The notes under the pieces were generated by a model. It made no database searches, was not told the origin of the DNA, and was given only the letters and a program-made list of their open reading frames with translations. Source: Phialocephala subalpina (Eukaryota > Ascomycota > Leotiomycetes > Helotiales > Mollisiaceae). Taken from it: a DNA stretch of 38,921 nt. The stretch is taken from NCBI GenBank assembly GCA_900073065.1, contig FJOG01000030.1, forward strand, positions 370,499 through 409,419. Reading direction: 5' to 3'. This document shows positions 1 through 9,356 of this stretch, in pieces. Positions within the stretch are counted from its first letter, which is position 1. Each line of letters begins with the position of its first letter. The position numbers and the translations under genes are program-made.

Positions 1-282
1 GGAGTTGATAGCTTCCGAAAGCTCGGTGCTGTTCGATTTGTTGATGCAGCAAGTGTCCACCCAGAAGTATTGTAGGCCATCACGAGCGGCCTGCTGTCCA
101 CAGAACCGAAGCTTTTTGTATCCGTTTTTCGTCTTCCCAGAGCCATCCTTCAGGTCCTCGAAGGTGACCTCTTCATCATCTTCTCCCCAAGTGTGTGAAA
201 GTATCGCATAAAGCGTTGTGGGGTAGGTGATGTCGTTCGTGAGGCTAAATTCGCCATTTGCTTCTAGCTTCAGAAGACGCAT
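1..282 (-). CDS. HET-domain protein, N-terminal fragment (continues beyond left edge)
   Basis: An ATG on the minus strand at 282-280 opens 94 codons that stay in frame to base 1 with no stop, so only the N-terminus is present. The protein starts MRLLKLEANGEFSLTND and contains the first two HET-domain blocks: an AILSHTWG motif near residue 30, then EVTFEDL, then DGLQYFWVDTCCI near residues 75-87. The complete HET-NACHT-ankyrin protein at 19732-23511 has the same blocks in the same order and spacing, so this is a paralogue of that N-terminus. HET domains act as cell-death effectors in fungal vegetative incompatibility (family knowledge). Whether a NACHT and a repeat domain follow cannot be seen. 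The gene is divergent from the one at 741. Confidence 0.9.
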   Translation of the reverse strand, partial: MRLLKLEANGEFSLTNDITYPTTLYAILSHTWGEDDEEVTFEDLKDGSGKTKNGYKKLRFCGQQAARDGLQYFWVDTCCINKSNSTELSEAINS

Positions 283-740
283 TTGGGCCTGGAGCATTGA
301 ACGGTCAGCATGTCTGCCATTCGACGAGCGTGGGTTATAGGCGGAAGTACTTACAAGTAGGTTGCGATCCACATAATCTAGCCCCGAAGGCTAAGATGGT
401 GGAGATGGGTCTGAGATAAAGAGGTTGATAAAAGGTTTGAGGCTGAGGCTCCAGCTGAGGGCTTGGAGATAATTGGCCGAACGACATACCGGGCGTTGCG
501 CTGGCGAAGCCAGGAACTGGCCATCCCCCATTTGATGAATGGCACATTAATTGCACTATACATCTTGTTCGCATTGTCGTTTCGATTACAGTATTTTGTG
601 GTTTTGGCCATGTCACATAGTTAGCAAACAGAGGGACTCTCATGGAAGCCCGCAGAAACCCGTAGAAACTCCGAGGAAGTGGCCACTTGTCCTCTCTACA
701 GTATGGCGATGTGGCAGCTATTCCCCTTTCGCCCCAACAC
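283..740. promoter_or_regulatory. Divergent intergenic region between HET gene and orphan gene
   Basis: These roughly 460 bp separate two genes transcribed away from each other and must hold both promoters. I see no clear TATA box, transposon end or RNA gene. Open frames on either strand here lack similarity or motifs and are not called. Confidence 0.35.
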
Positions 741-2021
741 ATGTCGACTCAGAGGCATGCTAACATGGACAACGACTTGCGGGATGGCCAATGGGCTTCA
801 AATTATGATAACCCCGTGTTTTTGACTTCTGATAGCCCCATAATCGGCACAGATGCCGAACCAGTCAGCCCCGCAGCCGAACAAGCCGATCAGCCAAGCG
901 GCGGACATGCATTACCACTTCTCCGACTCGGTGGATGGGATAGTGAGAAGCAATATGACAAGCACAACCCAGTGTGCATCCATTATGACTTTCAGTGGAA
1001 GATCTCTCAGCGTGAGAAGATCAGAGCTAGGCGTGTCTTTTCAGACACAGATCCTGATCTCGTCTTGGCTCCGAGCGATTTTTGGAAGGTTAAGTTCCAC
1101 CCCCGACTTGATAACTATCTTGAAGACGAAGATAAATTCCCGGGAGGTAGTTATACGTGCGAAGAAACGATCATCGAAATCTCTGTCGAACGAAGCCGTC
1201 GACGCGGCCTAACGAAACGATGCAAGAAGCTGGAGATCGATTGGCAGCTAGTTGACGAGCAGCTGGAAGGTCTGAGTGACTTGTTCAGCATGGGGAGGAA
1301 GATAACCCTCAGCATGGAGTTTGTTTACAAAGAAGTCACTTGTGATTCTACAACGGCGAAGGGCAAGAAGAAGAAGAAAAGCGCGACAGAGGCTCAAAGA
1401 CTTCAGAGAGCCGCCGACGCTGGTCTTTGGACTCGAGTCTACGAGCACTATCGTTGCAAAGCCAAACACTGCAAGCAAGGACCACACTGCTGGCCGGATG
1501 CGCGAGGGAATCACCAGAAGCTGCTGCCAGTCCAGCTAGAAGAGATCGTCAGACACATCAAAGAGAAGCTGGAGGAAGGGGAGACGGAGGAGAACGTCGA
1601 TGTCAGCATCGAGATCCCACCCCACATAATCCAAAATATATTGGAAAACAATCGCAAGCGGAAGGCAGATGGCTCCATTGACCATCGTCAATGTAAAGCA
1701 CACGCCTCCTCCCACAATAGATGTTGCGATACGGCCGAAATACCACCTGTTGAAAAACTGGGGGACGTGGAAGGCGATAGACAGGCCATGCTTGAGGAGT
1801 ACTGTAACTGGGGCCTGGCACAAGTCGAGAGCGAAAGGTGGAGACAAGCACTACAGATTGCAAATCAGTTTGCGATGAATCAGTTCCTAGAACTGAACAC
1901 TATCTTGCAGCATCCAAAGGTCGTCGTTGAGCTCATGGTAAAGAACAAGGTAGCACCAGGCATCGCTCTGCAATTCGTGAGCAACATCAAAAAATTCCAG
2001 CGGGAGATAGGAAAGTCTTGA
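741..2021 (+). CDS. Orphan protein with CX4CX5CW motif, intact copy
   Basis: 426 residues from the first in-frame ATG at 741; a second ATG at 765 is an equally possible start, and the frame is open upstream to 687 without an ATG. I do not recognise a named domain. Visible parts: a Ser/Pro-rich N-terminus, a segment around LEIDWQLVDEQLEGL, a lysine run near residues 210-216 (GKKKKKS), then a cysteine cluster RCKAKHCKQGPHCW followed by HQKLLPVQLEEIV, a charged helix, and a C-terminal helical segment ending REIGKS. The broken copy at 11117-12652 shares the IDW segment, the cluster (C-x4-C-x2-GPHCW, then KLKTHHLKGLI) and the C-terminal segment, so the family is real and the cysteines are conserved. 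They may bind a metal (inference). It sits head-to-head with a HET gene. Confidence 0.8.
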   Translation: MSTQRHANMDNDLRDGQWASNYDNPVFLTSDSPIIGTDAEPVSPAAEQADQPSGGHALPLLRLGGWDSEKQYDKHNPVCIHYDFQWKISQREKIRARRVFSDTDPDLVLAPSDFWKVKFHPRLDNYLEDEDKFPGGSYTCEETIIEISVERSRRRGLTKRCKKLEIDWQLVDEQLEGLSDLFSMGRKITLSMEFVYKEVTCDSTTAKGKKKKKSATEAQRLQRAADAGLWTRVYEHYRCKAKHCKQGPHCWPDARGNHQKLLPVQLEEIVRHIKEKLEEGETEENVDVSIEIPPHIIQNILENNRKRKADGSIDHRQCKAHASSHNRCCDTAEIPPVEKLGDVEGDRQAMLEEYCNWGLAQVESERWRQALQIANQFAMNQFLELNTILQHPKVVVELMVKNKVAPGIALQFVSNIKKFQREIGKS

Positions 2022-2081
2022 AGCACGAGAGAGGATATTTCTAGGGTTTCTTTCCTGTTTGTTCTTGATTTATCTAGAGTA

Positions 2082-3056
2082 CTACGTAATAGATATTCCT
2101 GCGTGACGGAAGTGATTCTTTGCAATGTGTTCATCGTCACCTACCACGTCGACGCACCACTCCAGAAACATCTTGAACTCCCTTGCAATAAAGTCCTCGT
2201 TTTCGTGCCACTTTTTCTTGATGAACTTCTTTAGTACGCCAAAAAACTCCTCAATAGGATTAAAGTCAGGCGAGTACGGTGGGAGGAACTCTAATACTAC
2301 TCCTGCGTCTCGACACATCTGCACGATCTTTTCTGAATGGTGCCAAGAGGCGTTGTCCATTACGATGACAGATTTTGGCTCTGGGTATCTGCCACAGTGG
2401 TGTAGCAACTGGGCAATAAAGTCCTCAAACAAATCACAGTCTGTTGATCCTCGGTATACTCGCCTCAGCATGATGCCATCTTGCGCGTATGCTGGAAGAA
2501 TGTGCCATCTTTTCCCGCGACTGAACTTTGTGACTTGGACTGGAGATGCACCCTTCGGAGACCACCCCCAACGCCGATGTCCAGCCCTCCCATCGCAGCC
2601 AGACTCATCCACAAAGACAAGCTGGTCGGATTTGTACCTCGATATCCTATGTAGGTAGTGGTCTCGAAGGTCGGCATCCCGTTGTTGTGCGATGCGTCGG
2701 ATCGTTTTTCGTGTCCAGCCTATTGACCTCAGAGCCCGACCGATTGATCTCTCCGATATCCTTTTACGAAACCTGCGACAGAGGAAGTCTGCCATTTCGC
2801 ATCGATACAGGTAAGGCTGTTTGATTAGTAAGTCGCAGAGAGCTTCCTGCATAGGTGGTGTAATGCAGCTACGACGGCCGATGGTCTTTGTTCTTTGGGG
2901 GGTGGGCATGTCGGACTGCTGTTGTCTCTTCAGACGAATTCTCTGGACAGCGCGGACCCTGCATGAGGCTTTTGTGGCTATTAGCTTGGTCTCGAACCCT
3001 TCTTTTAGTAATGCGTTGATTAAAACATGCTGTGCAGCATTCAGTTGTGGCGCCAT
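2082..3056 (-). CDS. Tc1/mariner (IS630-type) transposase, DD34E, intact frame
   Basis: 324 residues from the ATG at 3056-3054; the frame extends a few codons upstream but without ATG. Residues 1-120 form the helix-turn-helix DNA-binding region of Tc1-like transposases. The catalytic triad is visible: D150 in QLVFVDESGCDGR, D234 in VIVMDNASWHH, and E269 in LPPYSPDFNPIEE. Exactly 34 residues separate D234 and E269, which makes it DD34E. The motif SPDFNPIEEFFGVLKKFIK is the usual C-terminal signature. There is no stop or frameshift, so it may be active or very recently active. I could not find a matching pair of terminal inverted repeats around it; the left end would have to fall in the 60 bp between this gene and the orphan gene's stop. 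Confidence 0.9.
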   Translation of the reverse strand: MAPQLNAAQHVLINALLKEGFETKLIATKASCRVRAVQRIRLKRQQQSDMPTPQRTKTIGRRSCITPPMQEALCDLLIKQPYLYRCEMADFLCRRFRKRISERSIGRALRSIGWTRKTIRRIAQQRDADLRDHYLHRISRYKSDQLVFVDESGCDGRAGHRRWGWSPKGASPVQVTKFSRGKRWHILPAYAQDGIMLRRVYRGSTDCDLFEDFIAQLLHHCGRYPEPKSVIVMDNASWHHSEKIVQMCRDAGVVLEFLPPYSPDFNPIEEFFGVLKKFIKKKWHENEDFIAREFKMFLEWCVDVVGDDEHIAKNHFRHAGISIT

Positions 3057-3068
3057 GTTTGCTGACAA

Positions 3069-3500
3069 AAATGGATGACAGGAAACAAAAGAAGAGGAGG
3101 GAGTGACGGAGGAAAATAGTGGAGACGGTCGCTAGCCAATTCTGTTTCTGCAAGGGCAGAGAGGCACCTCCAGGTACATCCGGGGCAGGGGTGCACAGCC
3201 ACAGTAGCCCAGAAATGGACCTCGCTAAAAATATTTAACTAAAAAAATAACGACACCCATTTCGCCTTCTACTGTACACATCCTGTATAAATAATCAGAC
3301 ATAGCTTTTTATCTAAGTAAACCTCGGGCAAAGTAAGTTAGTCTTCATCTTATTTGTGCAGGTTGAAGAAAGCGAAGAAGGAAATATTTTATGTCTTTTT
3401 AACACCGGTTCTAGTCACGTGGCTGCTGGTATACTTAAGCCAAATATAGCAATTTACAGACGATGATCAAATACACCTTTAATGAAACAATAGAGCTTTA
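3069..3500. other. Transposase upstream flank and AT-rich spacer
   Basis: The first 150 bp are GC-rich and probably belong to the transposon's right flank, with a possible terminus in the GGGGCAGGGGTGCACAG stretch near 3182-3198 for which no inverted partner was found. The rest is AT-rich with no gene that I can support. Confidence 0.35.
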
Positions 3501-3736
3501 ACGTCCGTCCCTGCGTGGCGGAAAACCCTGAGTGCCGGAAACGACCAATAATATCGCAAGGATCGCGTGCTTTTTTTCACAACTTCTTCTTTTATACCAA
3601 CTATAATTAAAAGTTTTTATATTTGAAGTTAGCAACATGTTTATTACACCATTCCTATTTATGTCGTGACTCGTGAATATCAAAATTTGTCCGATTTTCC
3701 GGCACGTAGGGTTTTCCGGCACGCAGGGACGGACGT
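3501..3736. mobile_element. MITE, family A1 (236 bp, TA target site)
   Basis: The left end ACGTCCGTCCCTGCGTGGCG and the right end, read in reverse complement as ACGTCCGTCCCTGCGTGCCG, are inverted repeats that stay similar for about 45 bp. TA dinucleotides flank both ends (3499-3500 and 3737-3738), the duplication expected for Tc1/mariner/Pogo elements. There is no coding capacity. The TIR has two internal GTGCCGGAA-like repeats, an arrangement shared with the 246-bp MITEs at 8318 and 29416 and with the Pogo-type ends at 14035, 24762 and 37041. Confidence 0.9.
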
Positions 3737-3737
3737 T

Positions 3738-4108
3738 ATCTAACTGAAAGCGAACTTAGAATTCCGCCATTAAACCGCTATTCCTATCTCACTTTGCTTC
3801 TTGCGCGCGTAGAACTCTGTAAATTATCTCGGTCTCTTGGCATAGGGCGCTCTTCCGCACTGTAGAAAGGGGGCGGAGTTGTTTCAGTGGCCATCGGATT
3901 GCTTGTATATGAATTGTGTTTGAGAGAATTAAGCTCGAGCTTCCCAAAGACCCTTGAATAGAATCGTTCAACTTTTCCTTTCTTTCTCTTCTTCTTGCCT
4001 TATTATTTTCGAGTTCTGCTTGAACAAAATCTTGACTAAGAACTATAAGACACATATTCTCTATACTAAGTAGTTTGCGATTATTATTATAAGATAAAGA
4101 TAATTATA
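3738..4108. other. Spacer between two transposon ends
   Basis: AT-rich DNA between a MITE and the left end of the 5.1-kb unit. A minus-strand open frame at 3789-4055 contains a basic stretch (NNKARRRERKEK) faintly like the C-terminal tail of Pogo transposases, but it is too weak to call a gene. Confidence 0.3.
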
Positions 4109-4387
4109 CAGTCACTTGCAAAATCGGCTTCGCCCCTTCGCTTAAAAAGATTCTGAGCACAGACCACCTCTTCCATTTTTGGGGCTGGTGCCGTAGCTCC
4201 TTTGTTATCCTGTGTACTTTGTGGGCAACCTCCATTAAAGGTTGTTGTATAACACCCAGCCACTGCGTCTGGTGCGACATCCCTGCGACGCGAAAGTCCC
4301 GAGTACAACTGAAAATCCGACTGAACCGCAAAATATCTCAACACCAAAAAAATATAAGTCTCTTTAAAATGCTTCGACCTTATATTG

Positions 4388-4537
4388 AAAAACTTCGACC
4401 CTCTCTAATTTCGATAAAAATCATTCCCGAGTATACAGAATGGGTAGATTTCATGGTAGACGCTCTGTAAGACTCTAGATATTCGACTTGGTATTAGAAA
4501 TGAGTCGGACCAGTCGTCACCGCAATCTGTAGACAAT
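4388..4537 (+). repeat. Direct repeat, left copy, upstream of PNP-NLR
   Basis: About 150 bp recurring at 8905-9057 in the same orientation. Shared blocks include AAAACTTCGACCCT, GTAGACGCTCTGTAA and CGCAAT(C/T)TGTAGAC. The two copies bracket the NLR gene. Confidence 0.75.
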
Positions 4538-4937
4538 CACACGTGACGGCGCCTTTGCCTGCCATTGCGTTTAGCCTAAGTCTGCCTAGCGGGCGCCAAA
4601 ATTCAGCCCTGTGAGGCTGAGTGCAGGCAATGGCCAGCGCATCGCGAGGCTCCAGCAATTCAACCTCATTTTACTTCGAGCAACGTCGTGGCATTCCTCA
4701 AACTACGAGAGCCTCATCATTCTCCTTCTTTCCCCTTAGACCTCGCGTTAAATACTCTCGCTCGGGGAAATCCAGCTCTGATTCCCTTGAGAGACGCAGG
4801 TTATTTTGCGTCACTTCGATTAAGTTAGTAGCAGTTGAGTCTGCGCGAGAAACCCCCGCGATCGAGCAGAACTAACCGCAGGCAATAGGCATCTATCCCC
4901 GCTTTCGTCCTCTCGAAAACCCAGCCCAACCCTCACA
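4538..4937 (+). promoter_or_regulatory. Upstream region of the PNP-NACHT-ANK gene
   Basis: About 400 bp before the NLR start codon. It contains a CACGTGAC-type box at 4540 and pyrimidine-rich stretches, and ends in a good fungal start context (CTCACAATGGC). A short open frame at 4621-4875 has no recognisable motif and is taken as 5' leader. Confidence 0.35.
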
Positions 4938-7900
4938 ATGGCTGCACAGACAGCCACTGAGCTCAGAACGAGTGACGATTACACTATAGGATGGGTTTGT
5001 GCTCTGCCGAAAGAGCAGACCGCGGCGACGGCCATGCTAGATGAGATACATGCCGATCTACCAACGAAGCCGCCGAATGACACGAACGCGTATACCCTAG
5101 GATCAATCGGCAAGCATAACATCGTCATAGCATGTCTCCCGAAAGGCAAGCTCGGTACTAGCTCAGCAGCGACTGTCGCTATCCAGATGGTGCGTACGTT
5201 TCCGTCCATCAAGATTGGCCTGATGGTTGGCATCGGTGGCGGCATTCCGCACAAGGTTCGACTCGGCGATGTCGTGGTCAGTACACCCGTTGGGCAGTTT
5301 CCTGGCGTAGTCCAATGGGACTTCGGCAAGGCGAAACACCATGGAAAGTTTGAACGAACTGGGGCGTTGAACAATCCACCCACATCGCTGCTGACAGCCC
5401 TGACCAAACTAGAGACTCAACATGAGATGAATGGATCAAAGATGTATCAATATCTGGACGATCTGGAAAGGAATTGGCCCAACCTGGTACCAAAGTACAT
5501 CCGGTCTACTTCCCTGAACGAACCTTTCTTAGAACTAGACAATTCCTATCGCGGCCGGCATAGATGGCAGGTCATATTCTTAACACTCTGGGAGACGATC
5601 CTAGCTTTCCTCAAGTTCCTCTTAGGCTGGTGGGCCATTGCCTCTGTGGACGGTGAGGCCGAACAAGTGACGAGTACTACAGTTGGCACTGCGGTCGATG
5701 GAAAGCAAAGCAGGCCCCGAGATATACGCGTTCATTACGGTCTAATTGCATCTGGTAATCAAGTTATTAAAGATGCTAAGCTTCGTGACAGTCTTAACGA
5801 AAGTCTTGGTGGGAATGTGTTGTGTGTCGAAATGGAGGCAGCAGGCCTTATGGACAACTTCCCATGCGTCGTCATTCGAGGCATTTGCGACTATGCTGAC
5901 TCGCATAAGAATAAAGATTGGCAGGAGCATGCTGCGGCTGTAGCGGCGGCATTTGGGAAGGAACTTCTGGGATATGTACAGCCAAGTGATGTTGATGGAG
6001 AGCGTCCAGTGAAGGATATACTAAGCGAGGGTTAGTCATTTTGGAGTCCTTCTGTCGAGTTTCTGTAGTGAGCTTCTAATAATATATTAGTTCTTGATAC
6101 TGTATCCAAAACTGAGGCAAATGTAGAAACAATGAGGTCTAGGTTGGATAGAAAGGAAGACCTCGAGATCCTTAACTGGCTCACAGACATTGATTATGGT
6201 CCTCAGCAGACCGACTATATCACAAGGCGACAAGCAGGAACTGGCCAATGGCTTCTGAGCTCAGCAGATTTCAAGGCATGGATGCAGAGCAATAACCAGA
6301 CTTTGTTTTGTCCGGGCATTCCCGGGGCGGGGAAAACAATTCTCACATCGATCGTGGTTAACGACCTCATTTCAAGGTTTCATATGAACTCGATGACCGG
6401 CATTGCATACATTTACTTCAACTTTAATCGGCAAGAGAAGCAGAAAGTTGGTGACTTACTAGCGAGTCTGCTAAAACAATTAGCTGAGAGCCTGCCTTCC
6501 CTGCCAGGAAGCGTGAAAGATATCTATACTCACCACGAGACCAAACGAACGCGGCCATCACTGGACGAAATCTCGAGAGTTCTTGGGTCAGTGGCGGCGA
6601 TATACTCCAGAGTCTTTTTTATCATCGATGCACTTGACGAATGCCAAGCATCTGACGGCTGCCGGGCGAGCTTCCTGTCCGAGCTTTTTAACCTTCAAAC
6701 ACGGCACGGAGCGAATATCTTTGCGACTTCGAGGTTCATTCCAGAGATTATTGATCAGTTTAAAGGCGGCGTATCACTAGAGATTCGTGCAAGCACTGAC
6801 GATGTAGAGAGATACTTAGAAGGTCATATAATGCAGCTGCCAATTTTCGTCCAGCAAAACCGACCACTACAAGAGGAGATTAAAAAGGGTATCTCGGAAG
6901 CCGTCGATGGAATGTTTGTATTTAACTGACAGGAAGAGCAGCATAGGTGCTAATTATCCTCAGGTTTCTCTTGGCACAAATCTATCTTGGTTTACTTGAC
7001 GATAAGCTGACAATAAATGATATCCGAAACACTTTGGAAGTCTTCCGGAAGCAAGGTCGAGGATCAGGCGAAGATCAGAAGGTCCAAGTGCTAGCTTTTG
7101 CGTACGAGCAAGCTGTGGAGAGAATTAACGGACAGAAGCCAGGTTTAAAGAAGCTTGCGATGAAAGTTCTATTATGGATTGCCTGCGCGAACAGGCAGCT
7201 TACTGCGTCGGAACTTCAGCATGCACTTGCAACAAAGGTTGGAAAGTCTAAGCTTGACCAAGGGGACCTGCCACATATCGGAGATATGGTATCAGTATGT
7301 TTAGGGTTGGTTACTATCGATGAAGAAAGTAATATCATCCGATTAGTCCACTATACGACGCAAGAATACTTTCGGAGGACACGGAAGCGTTGGTTCCCAA
7401 AAGCGGAGTCAGAAATCACGACAATCTGCGTCACTTACCTTTTATTTACTATCTTTGAGAGTGGATTCTGCGAAACGGACAAAGCGTTTGAAGGGCGGCT
7501 ATGGTCAAATCCGCTCTATGACTACGCCTCACACAACTGGGGACATCATGCTCGCGCAGTTTTAGCGGAGGTGGAACAGTTGAGACAGTTGGTTCTGAAG
7601 CTTCTTGAGAGTGAACACAAGGTCTCCGGCTGCAGCCAGGCTATGATGGCATCCGGAAGCTACCCAGGCTACAGTCAAAGAGTGCCGGAGCAAATGACTG
7701 GCCTACACTTGGTAGCATACTTTGGAGTCGACAAGGCGGTACAATTCCTAATCAGTAGCGACAGTCCTGACCCGGAAGATAGTTACGGTCGAACGCCGCT
7801 GTCGTGGGCTGCCGAGAACGGGCACGAGGCCGTCGTGAAGCTGCTGCTTGACAAGGGCGCTGAGCCAGAGACCAAGGATACGGAGTATGGTCAGACGCCG

Positions 7901-8275
7901 CTGTCGTGGGCTGCCGAGAACGGGCACGAGGCCGTCGTGAAGCTGCTGCTTGACAAGGGCGCTGAGCCAGAGACCAAGGATACGTGGTATGGTCAGACGC
8001 CGCTATTGTGGGCTGCCGGTAAGGGGCACGAGGCCGTCGTGAAGCTGCTGCTGGACAAGGGCGCTGAGCCGGAGTCCAAGGCTAGCTCTGGTCGGACGCC
8101 GCTGTCGTGGGCTGCCGAGAACGGGCACGAGGCCGTCGTGAAGCTGCTGCTGGACAAGGGCGCTGAGCCGGAGACCAAGGATACGGCTGGTCGAACGCCG
8201 CTGTCGTGGGCTGCTGAGAAGGGGTGCGAGGCCGTCGTGAAGCTGCTGCTGGAGAAGGGCGCTAAGAAACCCTAA
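4938..8275 (+). CDS. NOD-like receptor: PNP_UDP - NACHT - ankyrin repeats
   Basis: I read three exons, 4938-6030, 6091-6913 and 6964-8275, giving 1075 residues. Intron 1 (60 bp, GTTAGT...ATTAG, branch TTCTAAT) and intron 2 (50 bp, GTTTGT...CTCAG, branch GCTAAT) both restore frame exactly, the second giving [11 protein letters not shown]. Residues 15-350 are a nucleoside-phosphorylase-like (PNP_UDP_1) domain with GIGGGIP and [19 protein letters not shown]. The NACHT P-loop GIPGAGKT is near residue 442 and Walker [12 protein letters not shown] near 540. Residues 910-1073 are five almost identical ankyrin units. Fungal NLRs of this layout sense non-self and trigger incompatibility or defence (family knowledge). 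An odd hydrophobic stretch (about residues 210-237) interrupts the PNP domain. The gene is intact and lies inside a TIR unit. Confidence 0.92.
7786..8272 (+). repeat. Near-identical ankyrin repeat array (about 99-102 bp units)
   Basis: Five units coding [23 protein letters not shown] ankyrin repeats, nearly identical at DNA level. Differences cluster in the last few codons of each unit (TEY, TWY, SS, TA) and at SWAAE versus LWAAG. This indicates recent duplication or concerted evolution within the NLR sensor domain. Confidence 0.9.
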
Positions 8276-8317
8276 TAATTCATAATTACGAAATCTTCAC
8301 ATTGTATATCATATATA

Positions 8318-8563
8318 ACGTCCCTCCCTGCGTAGCGAGACACCCTGTGTGCCGAGACAGACCAATGAAATTGGATGAATTTCGAGATTAATAGATCTCT
8401 GTATTAAGAGGAATAGTGTGACGAACATATTACTAATTCTGAATATGAATACTTTCTATTGTCGTTGGTTTAAAAGAGATATTACGAAGAAAAAATCGGA
8501 ATCCTCGCGATTTGATTGGTCTGTCTCGGCACACAGGGTGTCTCGCTACGCAGGGAGGGACGT
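8318..8563. mobile_element. MITE, family A2 (246 bp)
   Basis: Perfect long inverted ends starting ACGTCCCTCCCTGCGTAGCG with TA at 8316-8317 and 8564-8565. It lies 42 bp after the NLR stop codon. A sister copy of identical length with a near-identical interior is at 29416-29661. It has no coding capacity. Confidence 0.93.
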
Positions 8564-8565
8564 TA

Positions 8566-8904
8566 TTTTATTATAATAACATTGATGGAGAGGGTCCTAG
8601 GAGAGCTGATGTTTATATACTATGGAAATATTCCCACCAGATGTATCTAGCATGTTCTAGAAACTGCGCCTAGAATATTCAAAGGCTTCAAATGTCCACG
8701 TGCTATAGTAACGTGACCAGTTATTTTTCAATACCTATGCCTCTCCCTTGGCCGTCGTTATTTTATCCCACTTTATAGTATCTCTAGCATGCTTAGAAGC
8801 GGAGCGCGCAGCGCGACGCCAGACGCTCGTTACTATTACTTTAAGCAGGTCACCCATTTCTACAGTCACGTGTCGTCTCAGATTCTGCCACGTGACACTC
8901 TATC
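8566..8904. other. Non-coding stretch 3' of the NLR
   Basis: I see no gene here. Two CACGTG-type boxes occur near 8866-8892. The second direct repeat follows. Confidence 0.4.
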
Positions 8905-9057
8905 AAAAACTTCGACCCTTTTTAAATTTGATCAAAATCATTCTCGAGTATGTAGAATGGGCTAATTTCATAGTAGACGCTCTGTAAGGCCCCGGATACT
9001 CGCGTTGGCGGCAAGGATGTGTCGGGTTAGTCGTCGCCGCAATTTGTAGACGATCCA
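8905..9057 (+). repeat. Direct repeat, right copy, downstream of PNP-NLR
   Basis: Partner of 4388-4537 in the same orientation. Both copies keep an open frame ending in the same four residues (VDAL) and stop, but I take that as a by-product of DNA similarity rather than a gene. Confidence 0.75.
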
Positions 9058-9356
9058 CAATGTTAAGTAGGGTTAGTGCAATAATTAATCGATCCGGACC
9101 GAGAATTTCGATTTCCGGCGTCTCGTCGCACAAACACGTACGTTGTCAGCGCCAAAAATGGATGAGGTGGTCTGTGCTCACAATTTTTTTTTAAGCGAAA
9201 GGGGGCGAAGCCGATTTTGCAAGTGACTGTATCATCTTCTTCAGCTTTTATATTTCTTTGTAAATCCTAGAAGTCTACTTATGGCGCCTTTACAAAGCCA
9301 AATATTAAGTACTATTTATTGTCTATTTAATTACTCGAAGAGAGTAAAGAGACTTA

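Larger units (their letters stand above)
4109..9229. mobile_element. Candidate 5.1-kb TIR element carrying an NLR gene (family B)
   Basis: The left end (4109-4182) begins CAGTCACTTGCAAAATCGGC. The right end (9152-9229) is its reverse complement over about 75 bp with few mismatches. TA flanks both sides (4107-4108 and 9230-9231), and ends starting CAGT are typical of Tc1/mariner elements. Outside the TIR core the two ends differ: the left carries the type seen in the relics at 9357 and 34652, the right the type seen at 12520, 24788 and 34833. That left/right pairing is what a single full-length element would have. Inside are the complete PNP-NACHT-ankyrin gene, a younger MITE (8318-8563) and two 150-bp direct repeats, but no transposase, so it would be non-autonomous. 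Two independent insertions flanking the gene remain possible. Confidence 0.55.

Noticed and set aside
335..742. Minus-strand 135-codon frame between the HET gene and the orphan gene
   Set aside because: No motif and no homologous copy. It crosses the promoter region and start of the orphan gene and looks like a chance frame.
3789..4055. Possible Pogo transposase C-terminal relic (minus strand)
   Set aside because: Only a basic NNKARRRERKEK stretch is suggestive. No catalytic or DNA-binding block is present nearby.
7786..8272. CRISPR-like regular repeats
   Set aside because: The periodicity is 99-102 bp, it is in frame and encodes ankyrin repeats inside a larger protein. The organism is a fungus.
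4388..9057. LTR retrotransposon interpretation of the direct repeats around the PNP-NLR
   Set aside because: No TG...CA termini, no primer-binding site, no polypurine tract and no pol sequence. The outer boundaries are TA-flanked inverted repeats instead.
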